From: DAOQAU01 sp964640325
Lineage (GTDB): Bacteria > Cyanobacteriota > Vampirovibrionia > Gastranaerophilales > Gastranaerophilaceae
NCBI GenBank assembly: GCA_964640325.1
Contig: CAZXID010000040.1
Location: 1-13,573 of the forward strand
Length of the DNA: 13,573 nt
Direction: 5' to 3'
Shown: one piece after another, positions 1 to 7,508 of the stretch
How positions within the stretch are numbered: position 1 is the stretch's first letter
How the letters are laid out: each line of letters begins with the position of its first letter
Program-made: the position numbers and the translations under genes
Notes under the pieces: generated by a model
Database searches by the model: none
Told to the model about the DNA's origin: nothing
The model's input: the letters and a program-made list of their open reading frames with translations, nothing else

Positions 1-85
1 GTATTTGAACATATTCTCACCCTCTCATGAAAATTTGTTCTAGGCAAGCCCCAAAAATAAATATGGCTACATAGATATATTTTTA

Positions 86-499
86 ATGGCTATAAATAAA
101 AATGATCAAGGAGAAAATGTCCTTCATCAAACAAGCAAGTGGACCGTGGATGCCGATAAAATCAATAACAATGTCAAAAAAACAAGAATAATTTTAGACA
201 GACTTAAAGATGAAGATAAAATTAAAATTCTCACATCAAAAAATTATATGGGTGAAACACCTATAGATGTTGCGATAGAAAGTTTTGGCTATCCTTCTGA
301 TATATTAGAAATGTTTGTTGAAGAAATAGCTAATGCTTTAGAAAAAGACATCTGGCCTGATATAAATTCAAAAACAGAATTCAAGACTGTTGGAAATGCA
401 ATAATTGAAAACTTCCCTGAAGAAACATTTTATAATGTCGAAGCGTATAAAAAGCTTAAAAGCCAACTTGAAAAAACAAATGGATTAAATAACAACTAA
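86..499 (+). CDS. Ankyrin-repeat-like protein fragment, 5' end missing or degraded
   Basis: The 137-residue product has two stretches that fit the ankyrin consensus: 'GENVLHQTS' near residue 9, matching G-x-T-x-LH-x-A, and 'MGETPIDVAIE' near residue 55, matching G-x-TP-L-D-x-A. Ankyrin repeats are protein-binding scaffolds, so nothing enzymatic can be inferred. The ATG at 86 is a doubtful start, because no Shine-Dalgarno sequence precedes it and the same frame stays open back to position 44. That upstream translation (KNKYGYIDIFL) reads like the preceding half of an ankyrin repeat. The frame is closed by TAG at 41-43, with no ATG, GTG or TTG between the two. The simplest readings are the C-terminal remnant of a longer ankyrin gene interrupted by a nonsense codon or frameshift, or a sequence error. 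It converges on the histidine kinase gene, with only 8 nt between the two stops. Coding is likely; function is unknown. Confidence 0.5.
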   Translation: MAINKNDQGENVLHQTSKWTVDADKINNNVKKTRIILDRLKDEDKIKILTSKNYMGETPIDVAIESFGYPSDILEMFVEEIANALEKDIWPDINSKTEFKTVGNAIIENFPEETFYNVEAYKKLKSQLEKTNGLNNN

Positions 500-507
500 A
501 AACTTTA

Positions 508-2463
508 TCAGACTTCTTTTTTTTCAACGCCGAGGCTTATTTCCCAGCCATCTTCAGTAATTTCGGATTCGATTTGGTTTTCGGATTCTGTCGCTTCAAA
601 AACCGTTTCGTTTTCTTGAAAAATTGCTGTATCTTCAACTTCTTCGTCTTGACGGGGCAAAGGCCTGTGCTCTCGTTCCTCTTCTTCAATCACGGGGTGA
701 ATCGGCAATCTAAGCCCGAAGGTAGAGCCCTCGCAAAGCTTTGATTGAACAAAAACCTGTCCTTGGTGGTGTTTTTCAATTGCTATTTTTACCAAATGAA
801 GCCCCAACCCTGTTCCTTTTATAGTATGGGTGTCGTTTTCAATTCTAAAAAATCTGTCAAAAATTTTGTTCAAATGTTCAGGAGCTATTCCGGGCCCTTG
901 ATCTTCAATGCTTATTTCAATAAATTCTCCTACTCTTGCTCTTTCAGCTCTTATTTTAACTCTGCCGTTTTCAGGAGAATATTTTATGGCGTTAGATAAA
1001 AGATTTTTTAACACACGTTCAATGCTGTCTTCATTCACAGGGATTTCGGGTAAATCAGGCTCTTTCATAATGGAAAAAGTAAGATTGCGTTCTTGTGAAA
1101 GAACCTGCATTGAATTAACGCTGTTTTCAATAAGCGGAATAATATTTATAACTTTTTTCTCAAGTTTAACATTAGCAGACTCAAGTCTTGAAAAATCAAG
1201 AATATCATTTACAAGTCTATTAAGACGTATAATTTCTTGATTCATAACTCCGATAAATTCTTTTTGAGTATTAAAATCAAAATCACTGCCGAAATTATAC
1301 AAAGTATCGATATAACTTCTCAAAACAGTAACCGGAGTTCTTAGTTCATGGGAAACATTTGAAATAAAATGTCCTCTGATTTTATCCATTTCCACTTCTT
1401 TGGTCACATCGATAAGAACAATTATATAGCCCACATAATCTTTATTTCTTGAAAACATCGGAGAAATAATAGCTTTAATGATTCTTTTATCTATTTCAAT
1501 GTTGAAATCCAGCGGCTTTCTTTCCATAATATCAAGCGGAGTATCTTTAAATTGTTCTATTTTTTCTTTAAAACAAAGCTCCCCGTTTGAATCACAGTAA
1601 AGCTGAATTTTACTGTTTAAAATATCTTTTTCATCCACTTCCAAAAGTTTTTTAGCCTGAGAATTCACCAAAACGACCTTGTCATAATTATCACAAACCA
1701 CAACTCCGTTTGCTATACTCATTAAGACCGCTTCCATTTTGTTGCGCTCTAAAGTAAGCTGTTCAACATTTTGCTCTTCATACAAGTGCAAACGGCTTGA
1801 CATGTCATTGAACGCATCAAATAATTCCTGCACCTCAGAGCTTACGCCTTTGCCTTGAACTTTATAGCCGAATTCGCCTGTGGAAATTTTTCTTACTCCA
1901 TGGTGCAAAATTCTTAATTCGCGGGTAATAAGATATGTATTAACAAGGATTACGACTGCAAAAACAGCCCATGCCACAACAAATACAAACAGCAAAGATG
2001 CTCTTGTTGTAGATGAAATTTGATTAATAATATTTCCCGAAAGTCCTACCATTACAGAGCCTATAGAGGTAGACTGTCCCAAGCTTTTCATAATCATTGG
2101 AGAGCTTACGGCGACTTTTGAATCCTGTGCCTGTTTTGGAAAATCTTCTTTACTGGAATATATTACATTACCCTTATTATCCGCAAATTCAATAAACGCA
2201 AGGTCATCATTACTGTTAAGAATTGACTGGGTATGATACCTGAGAGTACTGTATTTTGCATATTCGGGGGTGTCTTTTATTAATTCGGTACTTTCAATCG
2301 CAAGCGTTTTTGAGATAATTTTGCCGAAATTCTGGTAACCTTCATTTAATTTTGATTGAATATTAAGACTTGCCAAAACCGCAATCAAAATAATTAAAAG
2401 GGTACTTAACACCAACCCCATTAAAATTAAACGATTTTGAGTAGTCATACTAACTTTATTCAT
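508..2463 (-). CDS. Membrane sensor histidine kinase (HAMP-PAS-HisKA-HATPase)
   Basis: This 651-residue membrane kinase should autophosphorylate on histidine in response to a signal and pass the phosphate to a response regulator. Visible parts in order are TM helix 1 (about 12-33), an extracytoplasmic sensor region (34-155), TM helix 2 (156-179), HAMP (180-232), a PAS domain (about 240-355) and HisKA with the H-box 'NVSHELRTP' and phospho-acceptor His372. The HATPase domain follows, with N-box Asn491 region, G1 'DQGPGI' (521-526), F-box 'FDRFF' (535-539) and G2 'GTGLGL' (550-555). This architecture resembles PhoR/WalK and cyanobacterial NblS/Hik33, but orthology cannot be shown here. An unusual Glu-rich tail (about 594-651) follows the catalytic domain. 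No response regulator gene lies in the window, so it is an orphan kinase locally. It begins 22 nt after the FAD dehydrogenase gene. No good Shine-Dalgarno sequence precedes the ATG, but a TATAAT lies 6 nt upstream of it. Confidence 0.95.
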   Translation of the reverse strand: MNKVSMTTQNRLILMGLVLSTLLIILIAVLASLNIQSKLNEGYQNFGKIISKTLAIESTELIKDTPEYAKYSTLRYHTQSILNSNDDLAFIEFADNKGNVIYSSKEDFPKQAQDSKVAVSSPMIMKSLGQSTSIGSVMVGLSGNIINQISSTTRASLLFVFVVAWAVFAVVILVNTYLITRELRILHHGVRKISTGEFGYKVQGKGVSSEVQELFDAFNDMSSRLHLYEEQNVEQLTLERNKMEAVLMSIANGVVVCDNYDKVVLVNSQAKKLLEVDEKDILNSKIQLYCDSNGELCFKEKIEQFKDTPLDIMERKPLDFNIEIDKRIIKAIISPMFSRNKDYVGYIIVLIDVTKEVEMDKIRGHFISNVSHELRTPVTVLRSYIDTLYNFGSDFDFNTQKEFIGVMNQEIIRLNRLVNDILDFSRLESANVKLEKKVINIIPLIENSVNSMQVLSQERNLTFSIMKEPDLPEIPVNEDSIERVLKNLLSNAIKYSPENGRVKIRAERARVGEFIEISIEDQGPGIAPEHLNKIFDRFFRIENDTHTIKGTGLGLHLVKIAIEKHHQGQVFVQSKLCEGSTFGLRLPIHPVIEEEEREHRPLPRQDEEVEDTAIFQENETVFEATESENQIESEITEDGWEISLGVEKKEV

Positions 2464-2469
2464 AGCAGG

Positions 2470-2498
2470 ATTATACCATTATTTTCTAGCGAGAGCAA
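2470..2498 (-). promoter_or_regulatory. Possible promoter for a leaderless kinase mRNA
   Basis: On the minus strand TTGCTC (2493-2498) is followed after exactly 17 nt by a perfect TATAAT (2470-2475). Only 6 nt then separate it from the ATG of the kinase gene, so transcription would begin at or next to the A of the start codon. That fits the absence of a Shine-Dalgarno sequence. The -35 matches consensus only in TTG and overlaps the last codons of the upstream gene. The kinase could equally be read through from that gene. Confidence 0.4.
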
Positions 2499-3859
2499 AT
2501 AGTTCTCGCAACATGTACACCGGATGCCGAAGCCTGAATCAACCCTCTTGTAACACCGGCACCATCACCTATTGTGAAAAGGTTTTTAACCCCTTCCGTT
2601 TCAAGTTCGTTTGTTAATTTTACCCTCGCAGAGTAAAACTTAACCTCGACCCCGTAAAGAAGAGTGTATCTTGAGGCAGTTCCCGGAGCAATTTTATCCA
2701 AAGCGTAAAGCATTTCTATAATGCTTAATAACTGCCTGTAAGGAAGTACCAAGCTTAAGTCCCCCGGCGTTGCAGATGATAAAGTCGGGGTTATTGTACT
2801 TGCTGCAATTCGCTCCGGCGTTGAGCGTCTTCCGTCAAGCAAGTCGCCGAATCTTTGGACAAGAACCCCGCCTGCAAGCATATTGGCAAGCCTTGCAACG
2901 TGCTGACCGTAAGCGATAGGCTCTTTAAAGGGCTCTGTGAATTTTTCCGATACCAATAGCGAAAAATTTGTATTAGCAGTCTTTCTTGTTGCGTAACTGT
3001 GTCCGTTTACTGTTAAAATACCGTTATAGTTTTCGCTAACGACCTCACCGTAAGGATTCATACAAAAAGTTCTAACCTCGTCACCGAAAGTAGGTGAGTG
3101 ATAAATAAGCTTTGATTCGTAAAGTTTTTCTGTAATCGGCTCAAACACAGGTGCGGGAAGTTCTACCCTGACCCCTATATCAACGGCATTGTTGACCATT
3201 CCGATTTTATTTTCTGCAAATTCAGATGTAAGCCAATCAGCGCCTTCTCTGCCGGGTGCCATTACAATATATTGAGCGGTAATTTTCTCCCCGTTTTTTG
3301 TAATGAAACCTTTTACCTGTTGGTTTTCAACGATTAATTTATCAACTGCATCATCGTACATAATTGTAATTTTGTCGGTTAAAAAATCTTGCATATTTTT
3401 TAAAACATGCAGGCTGCGCTCAGTTCCCAAATGTCTTACCGGGGAATGAATAAGTTTAAGCTCTGCAAGGGTCGCTTTGTGTGCGATATCGGCAAAATCT
3501 TCTTTATTTGTACCATAAACAACCTCTGTTGCACCAAAATCTAAATAAATTTTATCCGTATAATCGATTAATTTTTCAACTTCGCTTCTTTCCATATAAT
3601 CAAGGAGATTGCCACCTACATCGGGAGTAAGGGTTAATTTCCCGTCAGAAAATGCGCCTGCACCGCCCCAACCGCACAATAATCCGCATTTTTTACAGCC
3701 AGGGCAAGTCTTGTGACCTTCGCGAAGAAAACATTTTCTCTTTTCGATTTTCTTGCCTTTTTCAACCAAAACCACTTTCCAGTCAGGCTTCAGTTTCATT
3801 ATTTCCAACGCAGTAAAAATTCCGGCAGGTCCTGCACCGATTATCGCAACGTTATACAT
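2486..3859 (-). CDS. FAD-dependent dehydrogenase, COG2509 type
   Basis: This 457-residue soluble flavoprotein belongs to the uncharacterised FAD-dependent dehydrogenase family often listed as COG2509; its substrate is not known. The N-terminal Rossmann motif 'GAGPAG' (8-13) binds the ADP part of FAD, and the C-terminal 'GDGAGVTRG' (431-439) is the second FAD contact typical of such oxidoreductases. Between them is 'GGAGAFSDGK' (65-74), which I recall as characteristic of this family. It follows a cysteine cluster at C43, C52, C55, C58 and C62 that could hold a metal or Fe-S centre (inference). The frame could extend to a TTG at 3871, but that stretch contains the Shine-Dalgarno sequence (GGAG) 6 nt before the ATG at 3857-3859, so I start there. 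Upstream, a TACAAT (3889-3894) inside a small CTACA/TGTAG dyad (3883-3895) might be a -10 element, but its -35 is poor. The kinase gene follows 22 nt downstream, and the two may be cotranscribed. Confidence 0.92.
   Translation of the reverse strand: MYNVAIIGAGPAGIFTALEIMKLKPDWKVVLVEKGKKIEKRKCFLREGHKTCPGCKKCGLLCGWGGAGAFSDGKLTLTPDVGGNLLDYMERSEVEKLIDYTDKIYLDFGATEVVYGTNKEDFADIAHKATLAELKLIHSPVRHLGTERSLHVLKNMQDFLTDKITIMYDDAVDKLIVENQQVKGFITKNGEKITAQYIVMAPGREGADWLTSEFAENKIGMVNNAVDIGVRVELPAPVFEPITEKLYESKLIYHSPTFGDEVRTFCMNPYGEVVSENYNGILTVNGHSYATRKTANTNFSLLVSEKFTEPFKEPIAYGQHVARLANMLAGGVLVQRFGDLLDGRRSTPERIAASTITPTLSSATPGDLSLVLPYRQLLSIIEMLYALDKIAPGTASRYTLLYGVEVKFYSARVKLTNELETEGVKNLFTIGDGAGVTRGLIQASASGVHVARTICSR
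2489..2509. repeat. Short inverted repeat at the end of the FAD dehydrogenase gene
   Basis: The arms GCGAGA (2489-2494) and TCTCGC (2504-2509) are perfect complements around a 9-nt centre. The repeat spans the last codons of the dehydrogenase gene and the -35 of the possible kinase promoter. No T-run follows on either strand, so it is not an intrinsic terminator. It could be an operator or a processing hairpin, or it could be chance. Confidence 0.35.
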
Positions 3860-3865
3860 CAAATT

Positions 3866-3869
3866 CTCC
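3866..3869 (-). promoter_or_regulatory. Shine-Dalgarno site fixing the FAD dehydrogenase start
   Basis: GGAG on the minus strand ends 6 nt before ATG 3857-3859. It lies inside the longer reading frame that begins at TTG 3871, which argues against that longer start. Confidence 0.75.
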
Positions 3870-3940
3870 AATAGTCTATTACCTACATATTGTAGTAGAA
3901 AAAAAGTTTATTTAAAAGAAATTATTAATAAGCATTAAGT

Positions 3941-4540
3941 CTATTTTTTAATATTTTCAAAACCTATATTTTCTAGGTTTAATTCAAAATTCGATTTTTC
4001 GTATTCACCGCGGCTGGTCATAAAGATATTTAATCTTAACGGTTCACCAATCATCGTGCCGTTTCCTGTTTCTTTAACTTCTCTTAATCTTAATTTAGGA
4101 TTTTTTATGTATTCCAACATTTTATTAACATAGCTGTTTCCTCTTGCTTTTGCTTCAAAAGTTTTTGTTGTGCCGTAAGCGTTTAAACCTTTTGATTTAG
4201 CGGGTCCGATTTTTCTTGCTATAGCATCAATGTTCCAAGCCTCGCTACCGGTAAATAAATATGCATCGACATCTTTTTTTGAAATATAATTTCTTAAACA
4301 ACGCCCAGGCTCTTCAACTCTAGGAAGAAATTTAAAATCTTTTACCGCATTTATAAAAATTTTTATAATATTTTTTGACTGTTCTTTACCATTTGAGCCG
4401 TGTACCAAAATATTTGAAAGAGCTTTAATAGCTTTTTGAATATTTGGTCTGTCAACAGCCGGAGCCCCGTCAATAAAAACCTTAACAGGAATTACGCTTG
4501 TAAAATTCGGATTATTTCTTTGAACAGGGTTAACTTGCAT
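3941..4540 (-). CDS. Hypothetical protein with N-terminal NPNF-VIPVKVFIDG motif
   Basis: I do not recognise a functional family for this 199-residue protein. It has no signal peptide or membrane segment and is rich in Lys and Asn. After a short variable start it carries 'NNPNFTSVIPVKVFIDG' (9-25), then a predicted helical stretch with 'AIKALSNILVHG' (37-48). A mixed region follows with 'AYLFTGSEAWNIDAIAR' (93-109), and the end is rich in charged residues. From memory, similar N-termini occur in hypothetical proteins of gut Melainabacteria, which would make it lineage-restricted; I could not check this. Translation should be efficient, because a full AAGGAGG lies 8 nt before the ATG. It stands between the protease gene (91 nt upstream) and the FAD dehydrogenase (81 nt downstream, to the chosen ATG), and may have its own transcript. 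I see no convincing promoter or hairpin in either gap. Confidence 0.8.
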   Translation of the reverse strand: MQVNPVQRNNPNFTSVIPVKVFIDGAPAVDRPNIQKAIKALSNILVHGSNGKEQSKNIIKIFINAVKDFKFLPRVEEPGRCLRNYISKKDVDAYLFTGSEAWNIDAIARKIGPAKSKGLNAYGTTKTFEAKARGNSYVNKMLEYIKNPKLRLREVKETGNGTMIGEPLRLNIFMTSRGEYEKSNFELNLENIGFENIKK

Positions 4541-4548
4541 GAAAACAC

Positions 4549-4555
4549 CCTCCTT
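4549..4555 (-). promoter_or_regulatory. Full-consensus Shine-Dalgarno (AAGGAGG)
   Basis: AAGGAGG on the minus strand lies 8 nt before the ATG of the hypothetical gene. It is the strongest ribosome binding site in the window, where most other genes have only GGAG-type or weaker sites. This suggests high translation of an uncharacterised protein. Confidence 0.8.
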
Positions 4556-4631
4556 GACTTATCCTTATTAAAGTCCGTAATCAAAAATATTTCACTTTTT
4601 TAATGGGTAATTTAACAAAAATTAACAGTAA

Positions 4632-6143
4632 TTATTTAAAAAGAAAGATTAATAATCCGTAAGGCTTAAGCCTTGAATCTATTCTTACATTTGGATTTGC
4701 CTGAATTAACCTGTTCAAAACCTTTCCTGCCTGTACAAAATTAAATTCTCTCAAATAAATTTTTGCAAGATTAATCGAATCGACTATTTTATCAGGATGT
4801 TTTGAAAGTGCATCTATATAAGCCTGCTTTGCAAAATCTTTATTCCCTTTATTAAAATTAATCGCCGCGATAAGCCCGTCTATATCAGCGCCGGATGCAG
4901 AAGAAATTCTTTTTGCCATATTGGCATATTTTAGTGCTTCATCCCAATCTTGAATATTCATATAAATCACCGCATAGTTATAATATACGACATATCGCTC
5001 GGCATCGTTTGAAGACAATGATATAGCCTTATTCAAGACATCTATGGCTAAATTATATTCTTTCATGCCCGCATAAACCGAGGCAAGCTGGACATAACCG
5101 TTTGGAAGCTCAGGTGCTGAATTTATATAATTTTGAGCCTCCATAATGCCTCTTGAACTTATCTGCTGGTCAGAGCCCATAACAATAGGTGGGTAAATGA
5201 GATTCTTTGTATTTAACTTATTTGGGGCGGTATTTGTGATTTCAGGCGCAAGTCTGTATAAAAGCTCAAGCGTATCTAAATCAACAGGAGAAATAAGCTG
5301 AAAAACGCTTCTGTGTCTGTCATAAGTTTTATCCAGATTGTTTTCCATAAACATTAGATTGTCTTTGTTGTAGCTGTGGCCCATAATACCCAGAGCATGA
5401 CCGATTTCATGCAAAGCGACATTATAAACCTCTCTTGGCGTAAAATGTTGAGCAAGATTATTTGAATCATAAAAAATAATATCCATTCGTTTAAGAAATT
5501 CACCGCTTACAATAGGGGTTGTGTAGGCGACAACATATTTACAATCTTCTTTTGAACACATACTCATAGCATCAAGAGGAACAATTTTTACAGTAATTTG
5601 CGCGTCTTTTTTTTCTTGAACTTTTTTAAACTTAATCAATCCCCCTGTTGAAGATTGCCATTGAGAGAATGCCGAATAAATCTGTTCAGTATAATATTGG
5701 GGAAGATTTTTTACGGTATTTTCGATATAAACATTCAGCGGGAATTTTGAACTGTCCCACCTTAAAATCCTATTATTAAAAGGGACTTGCTCAATGTAAT
5801 TTTCCCCGATATTAAAATAAGCCTGTTTTCTTATTTCTGAAACCTTTTTGTCTGCAATCAGACTCGCTGAATCGTCCGATTTAACACTTGCAAATTCCCA
5901 TAACTCTTTTTGTACTTCAAGAGTCGGTTCCAGTTTGATTAATGATTGAACATAATAGTAGCGTATATCTCTGTTCTTGCTATTAAAATCGAGCGCAATT
6001 TTAAAAATTTTATGCGCTGTATTATAATTTTTACCCTCATAAAATCCTTTGCCGATATTCAAAAAAATAGCAGGTACAATACTTTTAAAAGAAATTATAA
6101 TAAGCAAAAGTGAAATTAAACTGACGGCGATAATTCTTTTCAA
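4632..6143 (-). CDS. Membrane-anchored TPR / matrixin-like metalloprotease
   Basis: The 503-residue product starts with 'MKR' and a hydrophobic helix (about 4-29), read as a signal anchor or uncleaved signal peptide, so the rest should lie outside the cytoplasm. A TPR-like segment (about 30-75) is followed by a metalloprotease domain (about 120-300). Its zinc site 'HEIGHALGIMGH' has His245, catalytic Glu246 and His249, and is followed by a Met-turn candidate 'NLMF' (Met264). The third histidine sits at 256, one residue later than in the classical HExxHxxGxxH. TPR repeats occupy about 330-490. The family is M10/matrixin-like; the substrate is unknown. The start is TTG at 6141-6143, with AGAGGA 8 nt upstream inside the end of scpB and 4 nt between scpB's stop and this start, so translation is probably coupled to scpB. 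It is the last gene of the smc unit. Confidence 0.88.
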   Translation of the reverse strand: MKRIIAVSLISLLLIIISFKSIVPAIFLNIGKGFYEGKNYNTAHKIFKIALDFNSKNRDIRYYYVQSLIKLEPTLEVQKELWEFASVKSDDSASLIADKKVSEIRKQAYFNIGENYIEQVPFNNRILRWDSSKFPLNVYIENTVKNLPQYYTEQIYSAFSQWQSSTGGLIKFKKVQEKKDAQITVKIVPLDAMSMCSKEDCKYVVAYTTPIVSGEFLKRMDIIFYDSNNLAQHFTPREVYNVALHEIGHALGIMGHSYNKDNLMFMENNLDKTYDRHRSVFQLISPVDLDTLELLYRLAPEITNTAPNKLNTKNLIYPPIVMGSDQQISSRGIMEAQNYINSAPELPNGYVQLASVYAGMKEYNLAIDVLNKAISLSSNDAERYVVYYNYAVIYMNIQDWDEALKYANMAKRISSASGADIDGLIAAINFNKGNKDFAKQAYIDALSKHPDKIVDSINLAKIYLREFNFVQAGKVLNRLIQANPNVRIDSRLKPYGLLIFLFK

Positions 6144-6147
6144 ATAA

Positions 6148-6672
6148 TCATTCCTCTTGGTTATCTTTTACACCTTTATCAATTTCCAAAATTTTGGCAA
6201 GGTTTTTTGTATCACCTTTTATTTTAAAATACTCTGCGAATTTTTGAGTAGTTTTTAAATTAAAAGAACGTCCGTTTTTATCTTTATTCCGAGAAATTAA
6301 ACCTTTACCGACAAGCTCTTGAACATGTTCATAAGCATTAGAGCCGCGCAAATCTTTCAAATAAGCCTGTCTTATGGGTTCTTTTAGCGCAATTACCGTC
6401 AACGTTTTAAGTACAGCGGGCTTTAATTCAACCGGGCAAAGCTTTTCTACTATATCCATATGCTCTTGTTTAACCTGAAGAATGTAACCTTCCTCATCAT
6501 CTATTTCCAATGCACCGTCGCGCGATGAATAATCCATAATTAAATCCAAAAGGGCTTCTTCCGTCTCTTCGATATGAGATTCAAGAATTTCGGCAATTTC
6601 TTTAACTTTTAAAGCCCTTGCCGTGGTAAATAATACCGCTTCTATTCTTGATTTTAGTTCATTTTGTTCCAT
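6148..6672 (-). CDS. scpB: Segregation and condensation protein B (ScpB)
   Basis: ScpB dimers bind the kleisin ScpA and with SMC form the complex that organises and segregates the chromosome. The 174-residue product has the usual two winged-helix modules, about 5-75 and 85-155. The second includes 'LKTLTVIALKEPIRQAYLKD' (88-107), followed by 'LRGSNAYEHVQELVGKGLI', which matches the conserved ScpB block (family consensus near 'LETLAIIAYKQPIT' plus 'IRGV-S---L--L--RGLI'). It starts 1 nt after the scpA stop, with only a weak AAAGG upstream, so it probably depends on coupling from scpA. Its 3' end holds the ribosome binding site of the metalloprotease gene. The short tail after residue 160 is charged and variable, as is common in the family. 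Confidence 0.95.
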   Translation of the reverse strand: MEQNELKSRIEAVLFTTARALKVKEIAEILESHIEETEEALLDLIMDYSSRDGALEIDDEEGYILQVKQEHMDIVEKLCPVELKPAVLKTLTVIALKEPIRQAYLKDLRGSNAYEHVQELVGKGLISRNKDKNGRSFNLKTTQKFAEYFKIKGDTKNLAKILEIDKGVKDNQEE

Positions 6673-6673
6673 T

Positions 6674-7492
6674 TTATTTTTTGCCTTTTATAACATATAA
6701 ATCAGAATAAAATTCTTTTTGGACAAGCTCATAATCGCTTTGTGCAGATAAAAACAAGAGTGCAATATAAGCCGTAACTTTATCCATACCAAGTAAAGTA
6801 AGCTCATTTAATTCAATTCTCTTTTCTTTCTTAAAAATCTGTTCCAAATTTTCCTTTAATCTTTGAACGCTGTTTTCAATGTATTCATCATGGGCAAGAT
6901 TTACAATATCATCGGGCGAAAGATTTGCAAAAGAGCGAACCCGCCTCTTTGCACGCTCATGAGCATTTTTTAAAGACTGTTTTCTGTCAATCATTTCATA
7001 AAATTCTAATTGACGGATTAAGTCTTTTAAAGTGACTACACGATTTCTGTTTAATCTTACGCTTGTTCTACGCTGCAAAACTTCATCTATCGAGATAACA
7101 TTTGAGCCGGAATCATCATAGCCGTCGTCAAAATCGTCATTGTAGTCGAGGTTATTGACTTCCTCGTCAACTGCGCCTTCAAACTCGACTATATCGATAT
7201 TTTCAAGAACGTTTGATTTTAATTTAAGCAAAATAGCAGCAAACAAAAGAGTTCTGCCCGTAAGTTTAAGGTTTTGGGCTTTCATCTGAAAAAGTTGGGT
7301 AAGATATTTATCTGTAATGTCAACAATATCAATATTCCAAGGGTTAATTTTCCCTGTTTTAGCCATAGAAACAAGAATTTCAATCCCGTCAAATTCTTGC
7401 GTGACAGGATTAAGCGAGACGAATTCAAAATCAGCATTCGTCTGCCCTTTCAAGGAAGTATTTACATAATTATAATCAATCGCTTCGGCCAT
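6674..7492 (-). CDS. scpA: Segregation and condensation protein A (ScpA, kleisin)
   Basis: ScpA is the kleisin that bridges the SMC heads and carries the ScpB dimer. The 272-residue protein has the family's N-terminal block 'EFDGIEILVSMAKTGKINPW' (33-52) followed by 'NIDIVDITDKYLTQL', the SMC neck-binding helical domain. It also has the C-terminal winged-helix region (about 215-272, including 'KKEKRIELNELTLLGMDK') expected to cap the other SMC head. Between them lies a very acidic linker (about 109-128, many Asp and Glu) at the place where kleisins are variable and contact ScpB. About 25 residues precede the conserved block, slightly more than usual. The ATG at 7490-7492 has AAAGGGA just upstream and lies 16 nt after the smc stop. 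Having smc, scpA and scpB consecutive supports one operon for the whole complex. Confidence 0.95.
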   Translation of the reverse strand: MAEAIDYNYVNTSLKGQTNADFEFVSLNPVTQEFDGIEILVSMAKTGKINPWNIDIVDITDKYLTQLFQMKAQNLKLTGRTLLFAAILLKLKSNVLENIDIVEFEGAVDEEVNNLDYNDDFDDGYDDSGSNVISIDEVLQRRTSVRLNRNRVVTLKDLIRQLEFYEMIDRKQSLKNAHERAKRRVRSFANLSPDDIVNLAHDEYIENSVQRLKENLEQIFKKEKRIELNELTLLGMDKVTAYIALLFLSAQSDYELVQKEFYSDLYVIKGKK

Positions 7493-7508
7493 TTGTCCCT
7501 TTTACCCG

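Noticed and set aside
41..43. Recoded TAG codon (stop read as an amino acid) in the ankyrin-like gene
   Set aside because: All other genes here use TAA, TGA and TAG normally as stops, so gene decay or a missing start is simpler.
745..1240. Plus-strand open frames opposite the histidine kinase
   Set aside because: They lie fully antisense to a gene with all kinase motifs intact, and their translations show no domain.
3753..3938. Plus-strand open frame at the start of the FAD dehydrogenase
   Set aside because: It is antisense to the Rossmann region and has no ribosome binding site or family resemblance.
4541..4631. Terminator or promoter in the gap after the protease gene
   Set aside because: Only AT-rich sequence with 4-bp TTAA pairings is visible, with no stable stem and T-run and no good -35/-10 pair.
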